From Ophioderma brevispina (Eukaryota > Echinodermata > Ophiuroidea > Amphilepidida > Ophiodermatidae): 64,000 bases of DNA. The notes under the pieces were generated by a model. It saw nothing but the letters and a program-made list of their open reading frames with translations, was not told the origin of the DNA and searched no databases. Position 1 is the stretch's first letter; each line of letters opens with the position of its first letter. A program made the position numbers and the translations under genes. The DNA lies in assembly GCA_023653785.1 (NCBI GenBank), contig JAMKCH010072455.1, positions 1 through 64,000 on the forward strand. The letters run 5' to 3'. Of this stretch, positions 35,147-47,374 are shown piece after piece.

Positions 35147-35542
35147 GATTCGAACCTGGGCCTTAAAGGTGCATTTCGTGATTTCAGCACCTTCTGTTTT
35201 ATTATTTGTTCACTAGATATCCTTGAGAAAAGCTTATTCATAAAATTTGAGTTGATCCCGATCTTGCGGTTTTCTGTTATGAGCAATTGCTTGTTTTCCA
35301 CGGTCCCATAGGCCACTGTGCTGTAATTTCTGTCCGTTTACGGGCAGAAAATACAGAATTGCGAATTTCTCACAGAAACGACCGAATTTGCACGTAAGAT
35401 TAGGTACACATGGATTACTAAGGCTAACGCTTCAGATGATATAAAAATCTCAACTTTTTCGAGGTAAGTCGGGGGGGACGAGGTTGTGGATCACGAAATG
35501 CCCCTTTAAGATTACAAGTGCTAAACCTTATCCACTACACTA
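35147..35542 (-). mobile_element. tRNA-derived SINE head split by a TTAA MITE
   Basis: On the minus strand the A box TAGTGTAGTGG (35532-35542) is followed by AGCACTTGTAATC. The B box AGGTTCGAATC lies at 35147-35157. The 346 bases between 35163 and 35509 are a MITE. Without it the two boxes fall at normal tRNA spacing. The anticodon-like TTGTAAT resembles the tRNA-Thr(UGU)-like array at 52400-54555. Confidence 0.7.
35163..35509. mobile_element. TTAA-flanked MITE, reference copy
   Basis: TTAA at 35163-35166 and 35506-35509 flanks inverted ends AGGTGCATTTCGTGAT and the reverse of AGGGGCATTTCGTGAT. The TTAA duplication is the signature of piggyBac-type insertion. Other copies are at 44108-44575 (split), 46589-46908 and 46918-47290. 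Confidence 0.85.
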
Positions 35543-35559
35543 CATGACTTTGAGAATAG

Positions 35560-36055
35560 CAGATGCTAAAATTAAATATATGTGTGTACTATTTTTTTTC
35601 AAATTAAACTAAACATATTCTAAAAAGTAGGAATTGAGTTCTATATACAAGAGTTTTTAAAACCATTTTGAAAAATGATAGGGAAAATAAGATCTTGCAT
35701 TTTTTTAATGACGTTACTTACGACGTTATTTAACACATTTTATAGGTAAAACGATTTTCATTGTTCATATTCTTACATTAAACAAGCAAGTTACAAAAAA
35801 AAAAACCCGTAATATTACGGAAAATATAATTACGGTCAGCGTATAAATACTACTTTTTTTTCAAAATTTGTTGTATTATTTTCTAGCCACTGTTTATTTA
35901 CATTTTCTGCTTCCAAATTGTAATTTTATGTTAGGCATCGGTAATAAAGCGTGAAGAATATTGAATAATTGGGGTTTACCGTAATTTAAAAAGTAAAGTC
36001 TGGTAAAATTAGGAACATTTTAACAGTGTTTGTAACCTTGAAATCCAAGCTGGGT
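35560..36055. other. AT-rich, no recognised gene
   Basis: Many A or T runs and no open frame of note. Confidence 0.5.
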
Positions 36056-36059
36056 CTGG

Positions 36060-36375
36060 CAAGTGCTTCCATCATTTTTGTTTATTATCAATGCATAAAG
36101 TACTTGTGTACCAAAATTCACAGTTTTATCCAGATTTGCACACTCACATGAGATCTGTGCACTACAGTCCCCCACTACTACTGTGGTCTCAGGTTCAACC
36201 CTCGGTCGGCCCTGCAATTTCATGTGCGTTTGGTGTCCAGTCCATAGTAGGCCTCGCGGGTTTTTTTTTTTGGGTACTCCGGTTTCCTCTTGTTTCTAAA
36301 ACTTTCTCCCCTAACGTGTAAATGATTATAATAATGTAAAATGATGTAAAGTGAATTGAAATAAAGTATCTTCGT
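36060..36375 (+). repeat. SINE-like dispersed repeat
   Basis: 36060-36185 (TGCTTCCATCATT, TAAAGTACTTGTGT, ACTACAGTCCCCC) is an inverse copy of the block at 27395-27540 and about 33110-33240. It is followed by a B-box-like GGTTCAACCCT (36192) and by GGGTACTCCGGTTTCCTCTTG (in part), a phrase typical of invertebrate SINE bodies. The tail is AATGATGTAAAGTGAATTG. Confidence 0.5.
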
Positions 36376-36379
36376 GACA

Positions 36380-37900
36380 CTAAAATGACACAATAGTGTT
36401 GTGTGTCGTTAAATACTAATATCACCTCCTCTAAGGGCTTCAAAATCATGTTTTAAAATCATTTTACATTATATAACTATAGAATATCACGTGAAACCTC
36501 CTGGAAACTATCAGAAATCTTGGGCATATTATGATTCAAACATGACATATCACCTGAAAACATATATGGGTCCATAGGTAAGTGATCAGGACACATGGAA
36601 TCATGCTGCACTTTCACTTATTCTTTCTCGTTGGACAACTGCAATGGGTTGTTGTTTTTAATTATACTAAAATCACACACTTCTTTTCAAAACAGCCTTC
36701 CAAAAGTGAAATCTAACAATGAGTCAGGCCCCGCTCAAACCCCGCTCAGAACTCATCCGCTAGAGAATTTGAAACTTCAGTGTTTGAAACTATTTGGTAC
36801 TCTAGGTTGGTAAACATGGGTAGAAATAATCTTGCCTATAGATGATCCACGCAGCCGACAACATCCCGACTGAGCTATTGTTAGAGTGTCATTGATCAAA
36901 TAAGAGTCGCTTCAACAGCTTCAGTAGGCGTCTGGGAAATTGATATTCGGGTTTTAATTATAAGGTTTTAAAACAAAAACTATGTGACCGGTTAGAAAGA
37001 TTTTTGCTTTGCACGGTTTGGGTGGTATCAAAGGGACCATTTTAGACAAAAAAAATCTACACGGTCATAGATTTTTCTTGGGAAATGCGAAGTAGTAAAA
37101 AGTAAGAGTAAATGTTGTGTTTTGAAAGCGCAGTGTGTGGACCTGATGTGTGTATCCTGCACAGGCGGGCGTTGATGGCTGCTGTGAGTGAATCCAAGTG
37201 GAAGGCTTAGTTCGCACTATACGACGCAATCATCAAAGCAACTAAACAGTCGTGATGTGCACATATTTACACCAGTAAACATGGGGGGGGGACAATAAAT
37301 GATCGGTTCTCTTTTTTTTTAATGATCTGCCGGTTTCACCAAGTAACATCACTTGTACATGATCCTTAAGGAATAGAGTAAGTACACTCCTATTGGAGTT
37401 CCTTGGAGACGGGGTCTTAAGGTCTTTAGGCTGTGTAGTAGTAGTTGTCGTAGAGTCATGGTCTTGAAAATACACCCTTAAGATTCTTATTCTGTAGAAC
37501 TTGCGATAGTCTCAAAAGTCCCGATACGTAAAGCACAATAACTGTTACGTTAGCAGCCACACCATTGGTAGAGAGAGTATTTGTTACGACGTTTTCGGCT
37601 GATGTCAAGGTCCTAATACCCTTAACATAAACAAATGAGCCCGTGCACATTGATCTGACTTTTATAATATAACCTGCTTTATGATTTTGATCAGATTGGT
37701 TCAGCTTTGGTTGTGTCCAAAACACATTATAAAAATATTACACTTAATGGATTTTACATAATTACTTAGATTCCAAGTCTTCTAATATCTATAGAGGTTA
37801 AAAGAAGCGTTGCATTTTCAACGATGATAATGCCCTTCAGCGAGACTCTAAACTGACAGCATGGCAGTCTTAAAAATCCTGGGTATTATATGCAAGGGAC
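36380..37900. other. No confirmed gene
   Basis: Two overlapping minus-strand frames, 37242-37475 and 37456-37725, are open but resemble no family I know. The second includes a hydrophobic stretch (VAANVTVIVLYVSGLL). No splice or start context supports them. Confidence 0.35.
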
Positions 37901-39060
37901 TCTTCTCAGTCCTGAAGATAATTTTTTCCAACATGGCAAGCCACGAGGTTGTCCCTCGACGACGTTAATATCTGCAGTAACGTCCAAGTATCCCCACCGT
38001 ATTGTCCTGTCTGTCCAATTAAATGTCAACTTTTAGGACCACAAACGGGAATCATTTTTGATTCCAAAAACTGAACTCCTTTGGCTCAAAGATAACAGCG
38101 GAGAATAGCTTTGTACATGCAGCTTTTGTGGTATATCAATTGATCCTGATACTATGTACTGCCCTTCTCATACCGAGATCCACAACTGGTTTATCTCTCT
38201 CATTGGATAAACCAGTAATATCCAGCGTCCCACAGGGTTATTGTCATAGGGCCATTAGGTTTTCTGGTCTTCATAAATGACCTTCTTGGAGAGTAGAGAA
38301 GCACGTTGTGTTCTGTACCCGCTGGTAAATCAGAGGAGGACCTTCTAGGCTTCTTAGACTACAGAACGATCTGACCGTCTTGAAGACTGCAAAATCAATG
38401 GAAATGGAATTTAATCCAGGGAAGTCAAAATTATGCAGATCAACACCATCCAAGAGAAATCCACCCAAGCCAAAGTTCAGTTTTTGTGGTGAGACACTCG
38501 AGGAAGTCAACAACCCCCCAACTTAGGTGTTGATTAGACATAAATATGAAATGGACAAGTCATATAAATCAGAACACTGCCAATCAAACAGAAGCCTGGG
38601 TTTATAAAAATAACATTTTATGGTTTACCTCTCCAAGAATTCAAGACGGCACTTACAAGACTCTGTCAGACCAACGCTAGAGTATGTATCATGCTCTTGG
38701 GACCCACATACACAGACAAGACATTAAGAAGATTGAGTCCAACAGAGGAACGTGCAGCAAGAGTGTGAAAAAGGTTGCTCAAAAAGCTCGATTGGGACAT
38801 ACTTGAGGATCGCAGAAAGAACGCGCGGCTCACCATGATGTAGAAGATTGAGAACAAGTTTGTGGGTATTACCAAGGACAAATACCTCATCACAAGGACT
38901 GACCAGACTAGAACTTCAAGGTCATAGACCAAATGCTACAAAGAAGTTCTTCAAGTTTTCCTTCTTTCCGTGGAAGGCACCCTTTAGTCATTTTTTCTGC
39001 AAGCTCTTAATCTTTTCTCTCACTATCCGCGTTTGCTAACCTGACCCGAGATATTACACA
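37900..39060 (+). mobile_element. LINE 3' fragment (RT palm to C-terminus)
   Basis: Blocks in order: a VPQG-like site with IGPLGFLVFINDL (about 38230-38285), KMKWTSHIN-like (about 38545), LVRPTLEY-like with SWDPHT (about 38660-38715), a KLDWDILEDRRKNARLTMM stretch (about 38785-38840) and KDKYLI with RTDQTRTSRS (about 38875-38930). These are the end of a Jockey-type ORF2. EN and most of the RT fingers are missing, consistent with 5' truncation. The frame breaks repeatedly. Confidence 0.8.
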
Positions 39061-39064
39061 TAGT

Positions 39065-41140
39065 GGATGTAAGACATGAATTGATCCTGTCGATTAACGT
39101 TACCAAACAGATGGCAGAATAACCAAACTGGAGATGGCAAAAGTTTTTTTCCTGCCATCTCCTATATAAGATTTCACAACCATTATTCCTAATTTTAAAA
39201 TAGGGATATTACCACATCATCATGCATAAACACTAGCGAAACACTTAGATCACGGAATTTACATAAACTTGACATCATAGGAAAACTACTATTTGAATTA
39301 TATGTTTTGTGTTGCAACACAAGCTGGGAAAAACCCCGGCACAATTTAGAGTATTTTAGGCTTCAATCTAGAAATGATCTGTTAGCCTGGTCAACAACAG
39401 TGACTCATCAGCCTGCACTGGAAATGGCAGATATTGGTCCTACTGGGTAGGCCCTTATAGAGCCCCGAAATATGCCTCTATCACAAATGACTTGACGAGT
39501 TTATGGTCAATTGAATGATTTCGGATCATATTGGATTTTGGGTGTGGTTGTATGTTTGATCCAAACACATTGAGAGAATCCTTCCAGTAGATCCTCGTGT
39601 TTAAAACCTGGATATAGAGCATAAAATTACGGCCCATTTGAATGAATTTGAGAGTAGTGGCAGCCATATTGGATTTCTATAAAAATTGCCGCGACACGAA
39701 ATTTGCACACCCTTCAGAAATTATTGGATCGATTACTCATTAAAATATCGATCGATATAGAAAAAGTCGGTGCTCCATTTCCACCCTGGCCCACAATTCC
39801 TCCTGACATAAGTGTATGGCACTCTGTTGGCGGTCCCTTAAAAAGCGGCACTGCAACCAACTTTGTTACAAAATATGAAAAAAGTTCTTAAATATTTGCT
39901 CTCAAATGATTAGTCTCGGCCATTGGAAAAATAGAGGATAAATTTTACACATAACAAAAAACATACTCAAAAACAAATAGACGTAATAGGAGGTAAGGGA
40001 CATCCAGGTAATGTAGGCTATCTTTTAGTTTTTTTCCTAAACTTTAATTACACAAAGGTGTATATTACATGAATATTAAGGACTCGTACTCATGATATTA
40101 AAACCAAAGGTCACGGACTGGTCAAACAGGTAGCATGCCGTGGAAACATGCATACGGCCGCTGAGTTCGTCTTGTGTTAAACGCCACCTTCGTCGTCTGC
40201 TGGATTAATGTCGCCGGCGACATTAATTATAAAATCGTTCTGTTACGCAATTAGGAAGCGTTTGGTCTTAATCTTTCAGGTGAGGGCTAATATACATAAA
40301 AGCTTAAACCATGCAAAAATATCGATTGAAGAATCTGAGGGCGCACTATTTTTCACATATGTGCCGTGTCTCTTTAAGGAAGGATACACTCCCCCAATTT
40401 GAACAGCGCACCCCGTCATGGACTTGGTATCCGTTAACCCACAAAGGTAAGAATTAAGCATCTCAAATTTTTCAACTTCTTAAACTTATAAAACCCTTTC
40501 TTTAGTTGTACATTTTTGCCTCAAGTTTTAAAGTGATACTTAGTGACTGACAAGAAAAAGCATTGAAAGCCCTTTCAATTTAAAATTCCCTCCAATTGGA
40601 AATTCAACTTAATTATTATGTAAATCGGATATTTCAAAGTGTATTTCAAGTGTTTTCTTTGTTCAGTTTCACGGTTAATATATTCTCTCATCTGCCAAAA
40701 CGGTAAAACCACTTTACACAAACTTGATGAAACGAGTGGTCAGTATAGTTGTTGTGTGGTTGGCCATACAGCATGCAATGTATACTGGGTGTGTGCAAAG
40801 TGTTTTTTTTACCATTTTTCTCTACACGGCCGCCATTTTTGTGATTGAACTTTGTTTTCAACGCCGTTTAACCAGGTTCTACACAAGATATTTGTAAAAT
40901 AACTGAAAAAATTGTATGTCCACCCACTGGAGAAATTTGCGACAAAAGAGTTGTAAACCTTTTGGACCATGACTATCACAGACTTATTCACTTTGTTAAA
41001 CGTCTTCAAAATAATACTTATCAACACTATATAAAAAAAAACATTTCTTCCTAGGCCTATTTACAATAGGACACTGGCACCTTTGGAAAAAGTGCGCCCT
41101 CAAGATATTTCAAATGGGTATTTTTGCATTGCTTGAAAGC
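39065..41140. other. No recognised gene
   Basis: Contains a perfect 24-base palindrome at 40204-40227 and otherwise unassigned AT-rich DNA. Frames of 60-70 codons (for example 39703-39891 +, 40208-40402 +) show no domains. Confidence 0.45.
40204..40227. repeat. Perfect 24-base palindrome
   Basis: ATTAATGTCGCC is followed immediately by its exact reverse complement. It is not attached to any recognised element. Confidence 0.85.
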
Positions 41141-41142
41141 TT

Positions 41143-41471
41143 TATACTCTCTAAATGTAAAAGAGTGAAAAAAAAACGAGGGAATCTTAATTCATTCGAA
41201 AAAGAGTGTAAACCACTCAAAAATAGTTGGATGTGTGTGTTGGTTAATCCACCCAAAAAGAGAGGAAATCGCTGAACTTTCACTCCAAAAAAGAGTGAGA
41301 CTGTGACACCACCTCTAAAAGTGTTGTCCGCCATTTAACTTCTTAAAGAGTGGACATTCACAGTTTCAAGTGAACGTTACTCCTTTTTGAGTGACTATTC
41401 AGTTAAACGAGTAAGTTGTTAAAATAGTGAAGATGCACCCTGTTTTCACTCTTTTACATTTAGAGAGTATA
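41143..41471. mobile_element. MITE with perfect 29-base inverted ends
   Basis: The first 29 bases (TATACTCTCTAAATGTAA and on) are exactly inverted at the right end (41443-41471). The interior repeats AAAGAGTG/CACTCTT words at short spacing. Confidence 0.85.
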
Positions 41472-41474
41472 TAG

Positions 41475-42445
41475 GCCTAGGACCTCATCAGAAATGATTA
41501 AGACCAAGAATAAGCGTCTTTTGCTTTTAAAAACAATGATTTAAGAACCCATTCCGGAGAGGGAGACTTGGTATCGTGTCGCATTCTCTACTTGATTTTA
41601 TTTGAATTGCAACAAATACAAAAACATAGATGAATTAATACATTCAAATCTTCTGGATACAGAGAAATGGTTTGCAAAAAAAAAAAAAAAAAAAAACGAT
41701 AAAAATGCTCCTCATATCCAAAGAGGACAAGTTACTGCACCAAAGAGAACAGAGCAAAATATTTAGGGGACCAAATGAATAGACAAGGCAATGTATGCAT
41801 AGATAAACTCAATGAGAGTAAAGTGACTTACATTGCTCTATATAAACTGGTCACAAAATGAAAAACATGCCGAATTACATTTGGCCTACAGAAGCACTCA
41901 ACATTAACAATATCAATTTAGCAAATTAAAGTATGATAATATCTGCTTTGAAGTTTAAGATTTAATTATTGAGCAACACGAATCAGATCTTACCAAACAT
42001 CAATATTGTTTCCACGGGGTCGGTTTGCGACCATCTTGGATTAAGATCGTTAAGAATTCTAAACGTCATGCGAGAATTAGTTGGAACCGTGTCATCCTTC
42101 TAGACTAGAACTACCCGTTGAGATCTTCGCTTCTTCTACATTAATCCTTGCCCTCCCTTTCCCCCTTAATCCTTGTTTGCTTTCACATTTCACTAATAAG
42201 GACTTGCAATTCCATCAAATGCTCTTTGCCAATTGTGACAAGTCAACATATTGAACTCTAAGCCAAGTATGACACACACCCAATGGGACTCTGCTCCAGC
42301 CTCAATTTGACTTCAACTATGTCTTGCCAATTGTAACACGCCATGACGCCAACTATGACGTGTTAAATAATCCGTTAAGTTTTTTTATTTAGCTCTATAA
42401 ATCTGCTAAAACTATGCCAATCTGGAGCACTACACACGACCCGAC
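41475..42445. other. No recognised gene
   Basis: AT-rich with an A-run of about 21 at 41677-41697. No open frame of note. Confidence 0.5.
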
Positions 42446-42448
42446 CGT

Positions 42449-43462
42449 ATGGTATCGCAAGCCATAAGGCCATAACGTATTGGCGCAACGCGTTGCGACA
42501 TTTTCAGCCACGCGTTTCTACATTTCATCAACGCGTTTCGACATTTCAGCAACGCGTTGCCGGTGAAGGCCCATAAAATCATGAATTTCTGTGACGTATT
42601 TCAAAAATACACGCCACAACGCGTTGCTAGATACTTTTCAACGCGTGCAATCCTTCACAACGCTTTGCGAGCTGCACACACGTTGCAAAGCTTCACAACG
42701 CTTGCGAGGTCCACAAGCCATAAGGGTCATACCGTATTGCCAACCTTGCGAGAAAGTCGCACGCTTTGCGAGAAAGTCGCACGCGTTGCGACTTTTCGGC
42801 AACAGGACGTTGCGGCGGCGGCCAATCACAATCATGATTTTGTGACTATTTCAAACACTTTATTCTCACAAGGCGTTGCGAGCCTTCAAAACGTGTGACA
42901 AACCTCACACGCGTTGCCGGCAATACGTTATGACCCTTATGCCTTCACAACGGCGTTGTGAAGTTTACAACAACGTGTTGTGAAGCTCGCGGCGCGTTGT
43001 GAAGGCTTGCACAACGCGTTGTGAAGGGCCATAAGGGTCATAAACGTATTGCCGCAAACGCGTTGTTGATCTATTTTTTGAATACGTCACAGAATTCATG
43101 ATTTGATTGGCCGCCGTCGCAGACGCCCCGTTGTTTTTTTTTTTTTTGTCGAAATGTGTCGCAACGCGTTGCTACTTTTCTCACCCGCGTTGCGGCAATA
43201 CGTTATGACCCTTATGGCTTGTGGACCTTCGCAACGCGTTGTAACTTGCAACGCTTTGTGAAGCTCGTAACGCTTGTAAGGTTGCAATAACGCTTGGCAC
43301 ATATCATAGCAACGCCTTGGTGGAGTCTATTTTTTGAATACGTCACAAATTCATGATTTTGATTCGCCTACACCCTCAATGGTTGCCGAAATGTCGCAAC
43401 TCGTTGCGGCAATACGTTTATGGCCTTTTTGGCTTGCCATAGACCGCGCGCGAGATACCATC
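42449..43462. mobile_element. 1-kb foldback rich in CAACGCGTTG palindromes
   Basis: The ends are inverted (TGGTATCGCAAGCCATAAGG at left; the inverse of TGGTATCTCGCGCGC and GGCAAGCC at right). Further inverted pairs lie inside: ATCATGAATTTCTGTGACGT (42577) against the inverse around 43080, and ATCACAATCATGATTTTGTG (42827) against 43345. The palindrome CAACGCGTTG occurs about six times, plus near copies such as CAACGCGTTTC. No transposase is present. Confidence 0.75.
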
Positions 43463-43464
43463 CA

Positions 43465-44105
43465 TAGAGTTGGAGTAATAAATATACCATCTCGTGAGTC
43501 TGTGCTCCAATAAGAGGAGGGAAATCCCAACCTTTCGTGCCAGTGGCAGTGTGGTGTTTTGCTGCTTCCATTTCCCCTTGATTAAAACATACATTTCTAC
43601 ATATTTTAGAGTGTGTTACATGAAACATGGGCGATTTTTAATTCCACATGTCAGCTAGAACATTTACATTCCAAATCTATCGGTCAACAGGACAATGCAT
43701 ACACCAAAGTAAATGGGAATGATGACTAACCCAACCAGAGACCTTTCCTCGAGTTACGTTGGGGCATTACGATTTACTGAATTATTTGCGTGGCCGAAAA
43801 CGAAGCAAGCGATGGTTAAATTTAACTTGATGGAGAAGATGTTACAGCCTTGTGGTCCTCCCTCCTGAGAATCCAGAAGACCAGCTCTAGGTAAAGACTG
43901 AAATTGCGAGAAATAACGGAAAGGGCTCGATGTGATGTCCGCCACCCTGCGAATTCTGCAACTTAATCCTGTGCCGTGTTATTCCGTCAAAGCTGCAGAA
44001 TTTGCAGGAGAGGGGATATAATTATGGAACTCTTTCCAAATATTTTTCAAAAATGTATTTAATTGCATATTAACTAGTTATCAATTAATTCATATATATC
44101 ATTTA
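43465..44105. other. No recognised gene
   Basis: Short frames only (43368-43628 -, 43754-43945 -), with no domain. Confidence 0.45.
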
Positions 44106-44107
44106 AT

Positions 44108-44575
44108 GTGATTTTGTGATTCCAGCACCTTCTGTTTTATTCATTGTTCAAGACAATCAGTTACTCGGGCATGCTAACCAAAAAAATGAGTTGATCTCAA
44201 TCTTGCATTGTTTTGTTTATGACGAGCAATTGTGTTTGTCCCATAGTCTATACTCTGTTTGATCTCAAGTTTGGGGGTGAACGTCACTGCGCGTGTTGGG
44301 TTTTTGCACCCAAAAAAAACAAAAAAACGAGAAACGCACGCGTCGACCTTGTAATTGTAGCATTTACGCACACAAATAAAGGCTGGCGCAATCCAACGCT
44401 AAGGAGCGAATGCAAAGTCGCGTCCCTGACGTCACCCCCAAACTCGGAACCGAACAAAGTATAGTACTGTTGTTGTACTTTTTGCCTGTAAAAAATTAAG
44501 AATTTCTTACATATGCTACTGAATTTGCACGTAAGATTCAGTTCATGTATTGTACGTGAAGTTAAGCCCAACAAA
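44108..44575. mobile_element. TTAA MITE copy interrupted by a second MITE
   Basis: 44108-44245 matches the left part of the 35163 element (TGATTCCAGCACCTTCTGTT, then GTTGATCTCAATCTTGC). 44467-44560 matches its right part (GAATTTGCACGTAAGATTC). The middle 220 bases do not belong to it. Confidence 0.75.
44245..44466. mobile_element. MITE nested inside the TTAA MITE copy
   Basis: Inverted ends of about 40 bases: TATACTCTGTTTGATCTCAA, then GTTTGGGGGTGAACGTCA, against the inverse of ACTATACTTTGTTCGGTTCC and GTTTGGGGGTGACGTCA. The interior carries an A-rich tract and no ORF of note. Confidence 0.75.
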
Positions 44576-46585
44576 ACCGCTCCGTTGGTTCCCTGGTTAT
44601 TTATGCGCCTGGGTGTATTGATGCTGAGGATTCCATTGTTAGATGCCCGATAGCGGAGCGATATAACCGGCAAACCGCCGAATCCTTGAAGTAAACAATC
44701 CCGTTTTCAACACACGTGAATTATCTTACAGAGAATGTAATTAATGTCAAAGGAACCAAAAACATTGAGGGGCTTCATGACGAAATTAACGGTAAGGGTG
44801 GAATTTTTGATCCTAACATTGCACGATTTGCCGCTGCCAGCGATTCACCGCCATCTTTAAATAGACAGCTTTGAAAAAAATAAAATCATGCAGGGGGTCA
44901 GGCCAAGAAATACGTAATTAAAAAATCAAGTTAGCCTAAGTGTATTGCCCGCAAATTAGAACTCACGTGCCTCCGTATGTTGGTAGTATGCGTATCAGTA
45001 TAATAACATGCAAAACCTTATCCTATTTCGCCTGGCCAAGCTAGCTGGTTCCAACAGACGTACATGGCTTACGATAATTTATACCTAGGAGAAAAAAGTG
45101 ATGAGAATCTTGTTACTAATTAGCTTGAGGTTGCTCCGAACTACGCACCCACGGTGAAGTACCCGATATTATAGCATTGTAACAATGGGTCAAATTAGTC
45201 TACTGAAAATTCTATATATAAAAGACACAATTTTCCAAAACTGCTGCAAGGGGGTGAGAGTAGACTTATAACATTCATTTTGTCCCCATTATCTTTTCGT
45301 TTTAAATTAGTTTGGCATGTTGAACAATGGCATAAACTTCTGGCAACCATATGTCCCTTCAGAGTTTATTTGATCAGGTCGCGCTGTTATTTTGGGTGGC
45401 GAAGGAGGTCACGGATCAGAACCGAATCCCTCTGCAGAAGGCGAAGTTCATTATTTACACATATCACGGTCTAGTGCGGTTGAAATGCGAATACAACACG
45501 TCACTGAACGTCACATATATGAACCTGCTTTTAGTCGTGACAGTAAGACCACCTGGTTTTGCCTCCATTTTTTGTTTTTTAATCATTGGAGAAAATGACA
45601 TGTCTAATTAAAAAATCGCCGATTCTCTTTGGCAGTAAGGGATCATTCATAAGTAGGCTGGCATGCGGTTTAGAGCTGTCATCACCTTAACGATAGGTAC
45701 GTTGGAATATATTCGTATTGTAAGCGTGTGTTGTAGCAAGTCCATTCACCACTTGGCCTTTTCCAACTGTTTTTTCATTGACGCCGCAAGCTTGCAACAA
45801 TCCCAGGGGCCACCAGGGGTATGCGTTCCATGATTCCGAATGTAAGTTATGAGGACCTCGAGATGGGGATTATTTAGGGCATTCACTGCCAAATATATGT
45901 GCAATTTTCAAATTAATTCCATACAAGGTCTACCATGAAACACTCTACAATTAATTAGGGAACTATGAGTACATTTTATTTCTTGTAACCAATATATGAA
46001 AATATATACTTATTTCAAACATAATTTTATACTCATTCAACATTGCTACTGCCCAATGATGGTCCACGTTGGGGGTGACGACGGGGGAAAATACATTCTG
46101 AAATTTTCCTCGGAAAACACAGGTGATATTGCATCCGACCTCTAAAACAAACAAACACCTAACTTGGCAATGACTGCTATCACGTAGTACGTGTGCTGTA
46201 GTTTACCGATCTAATTAGTGTCAGTTCGTACCTATTTGAACAATTTAATTACAAGATATCCCCGTATCAGGTTTTTTAAGATGTCAAAATTCATAAATTC
46301 TAACGGGGAAGGCATAGATTTTTCACTAAAAAATGCAACGGAGTGGCCGTTTTTATTTCTTTTGAGTATAATTAAGCTGTCATGATGGAAAAATTCTATC
46401 ATCGAACTGCGCATGGGTGCAACATTGCCTTGTGGATTCATTCATAAAAAACTTCTCCGAGCATGATGAGTCTCAATCAAACTTCTGGTCACCGGAAGCT
46501 AGCTGGGCGTCTGGGACCTTAGTTAGCGGCGCACTTCACTAGTTACGTATACCCTAATCAAAAGTTCTGAAGTCTACAAGTGTTT
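44576..46585. other. No confirmed gene
   Basis: The most gene-like part is 45351-45611 (+), where two frames are open at once. TTTCAG at about 45361 and CAGTAAGA at about 45539 could be acceptor and donor. Neither peptide is recognisable and the frame after the acceptor carries a TGA, so I do not call an exon. Confidence 0.35.
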
Positions 46586-46588
46586 GTG

Positions 46589-46908
46589 AAAAGGTGCCTT
46601 TCGTTAGTTCAGCACCTTCTGTTTTATTCACTTGATATCCGTGAGAAAAGCTTATTCCCAAAATATGAGCCAATCCCCGACTTGTGGTTTTTGTGTTATA
46701 GCATTTTGCCCACCGGTCGCCATAGGCTACTGTGCGGACAGAAAATACAAAATAGTCAATTTCTTCAGATGCTACCGCATTTGCACGTACGATTGGCACA
46801 TTTGATTACTAAGGCTAAACGGTTTCAGATGATATAAAAATCTCAACTCTTTTAAGAGTTAAGGTTGGGGGGGTGGGCGGAGGCTGTGGCTCACAAATGC
46901 CCCGTTAA
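46589..46908. mobile_element. TTAA MITE copy
   Basis: Matches the element at 35163-35509: AAGGTGCCTTTCGTTAGTTC and AGCACCTTCTGTTTTATTC at left, TTTGCACGTACGATT in the middle, and a TCACAAATGCCCCGTTAA right end. Confidence 0.8.
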
Positions 46909-46917
46909 AGTAAGGTT

Positions 46918-47290
46918 TTAAAGGACAGTGCTTTCATGATTTCAGCACCTTCTGTTTTATATTCATTGTTCACTAGATATCCTTTGGAAAAGCTTATTTC
47001 CCAAATTTGAGTTTTGATCCCGATCCTTGCAGTTTTGTGTTAATAGCAATTGCTTTTTTTGCCAACGGTCCCATAGCCCTTGCCTGTAATTTCTGTCTGT
47101 TTTGCGGACAGAAAATACAAATTGCGTATTGCTTACAATACTACCGAATTTGCATGTAAGATTTGGGTACATGTGGATTACTCTTAAGGCTTGAACGCCT
47201 TATGAATAATGGTTCAGTATGATATTAAAAATATCACTTTTTTTAGGTAAGCCTCGGGGGACGAGGTTGGTGGATCAAAACTGCCCCTCT
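46918..47290. mobile_element. TTAA MITE copy, adjacent
   Basis: A second copy begins 10 bases after the previous one with TTAAAGGACAGTGCTTTCAT and ends near GGATCAAAACTGCCCCTC. The two lie in tandem and in the same orientation. Confidence 0.8.
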
Positions 47291-47374
47291 CCGTATTAAC
47301 TATAGCTAGGCTTCAAATTCGACAACCTTACAAAAGCATCAGTCGAAGGCAGTGTCACTGGTGATGTACATGAT

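Noticed and set aside
37242..37725. Two overlapping minus-strand frames with a hydrophobic segment
   Set aside because: No motif, start or splice support; could be part of an unknown repeat.
45351..45611. Possible exon with acceptor- and donor-like sites
   Set aside because: Two frames are equally open, the frame that looks better has a stop after the acceptor, and no family is recognised.
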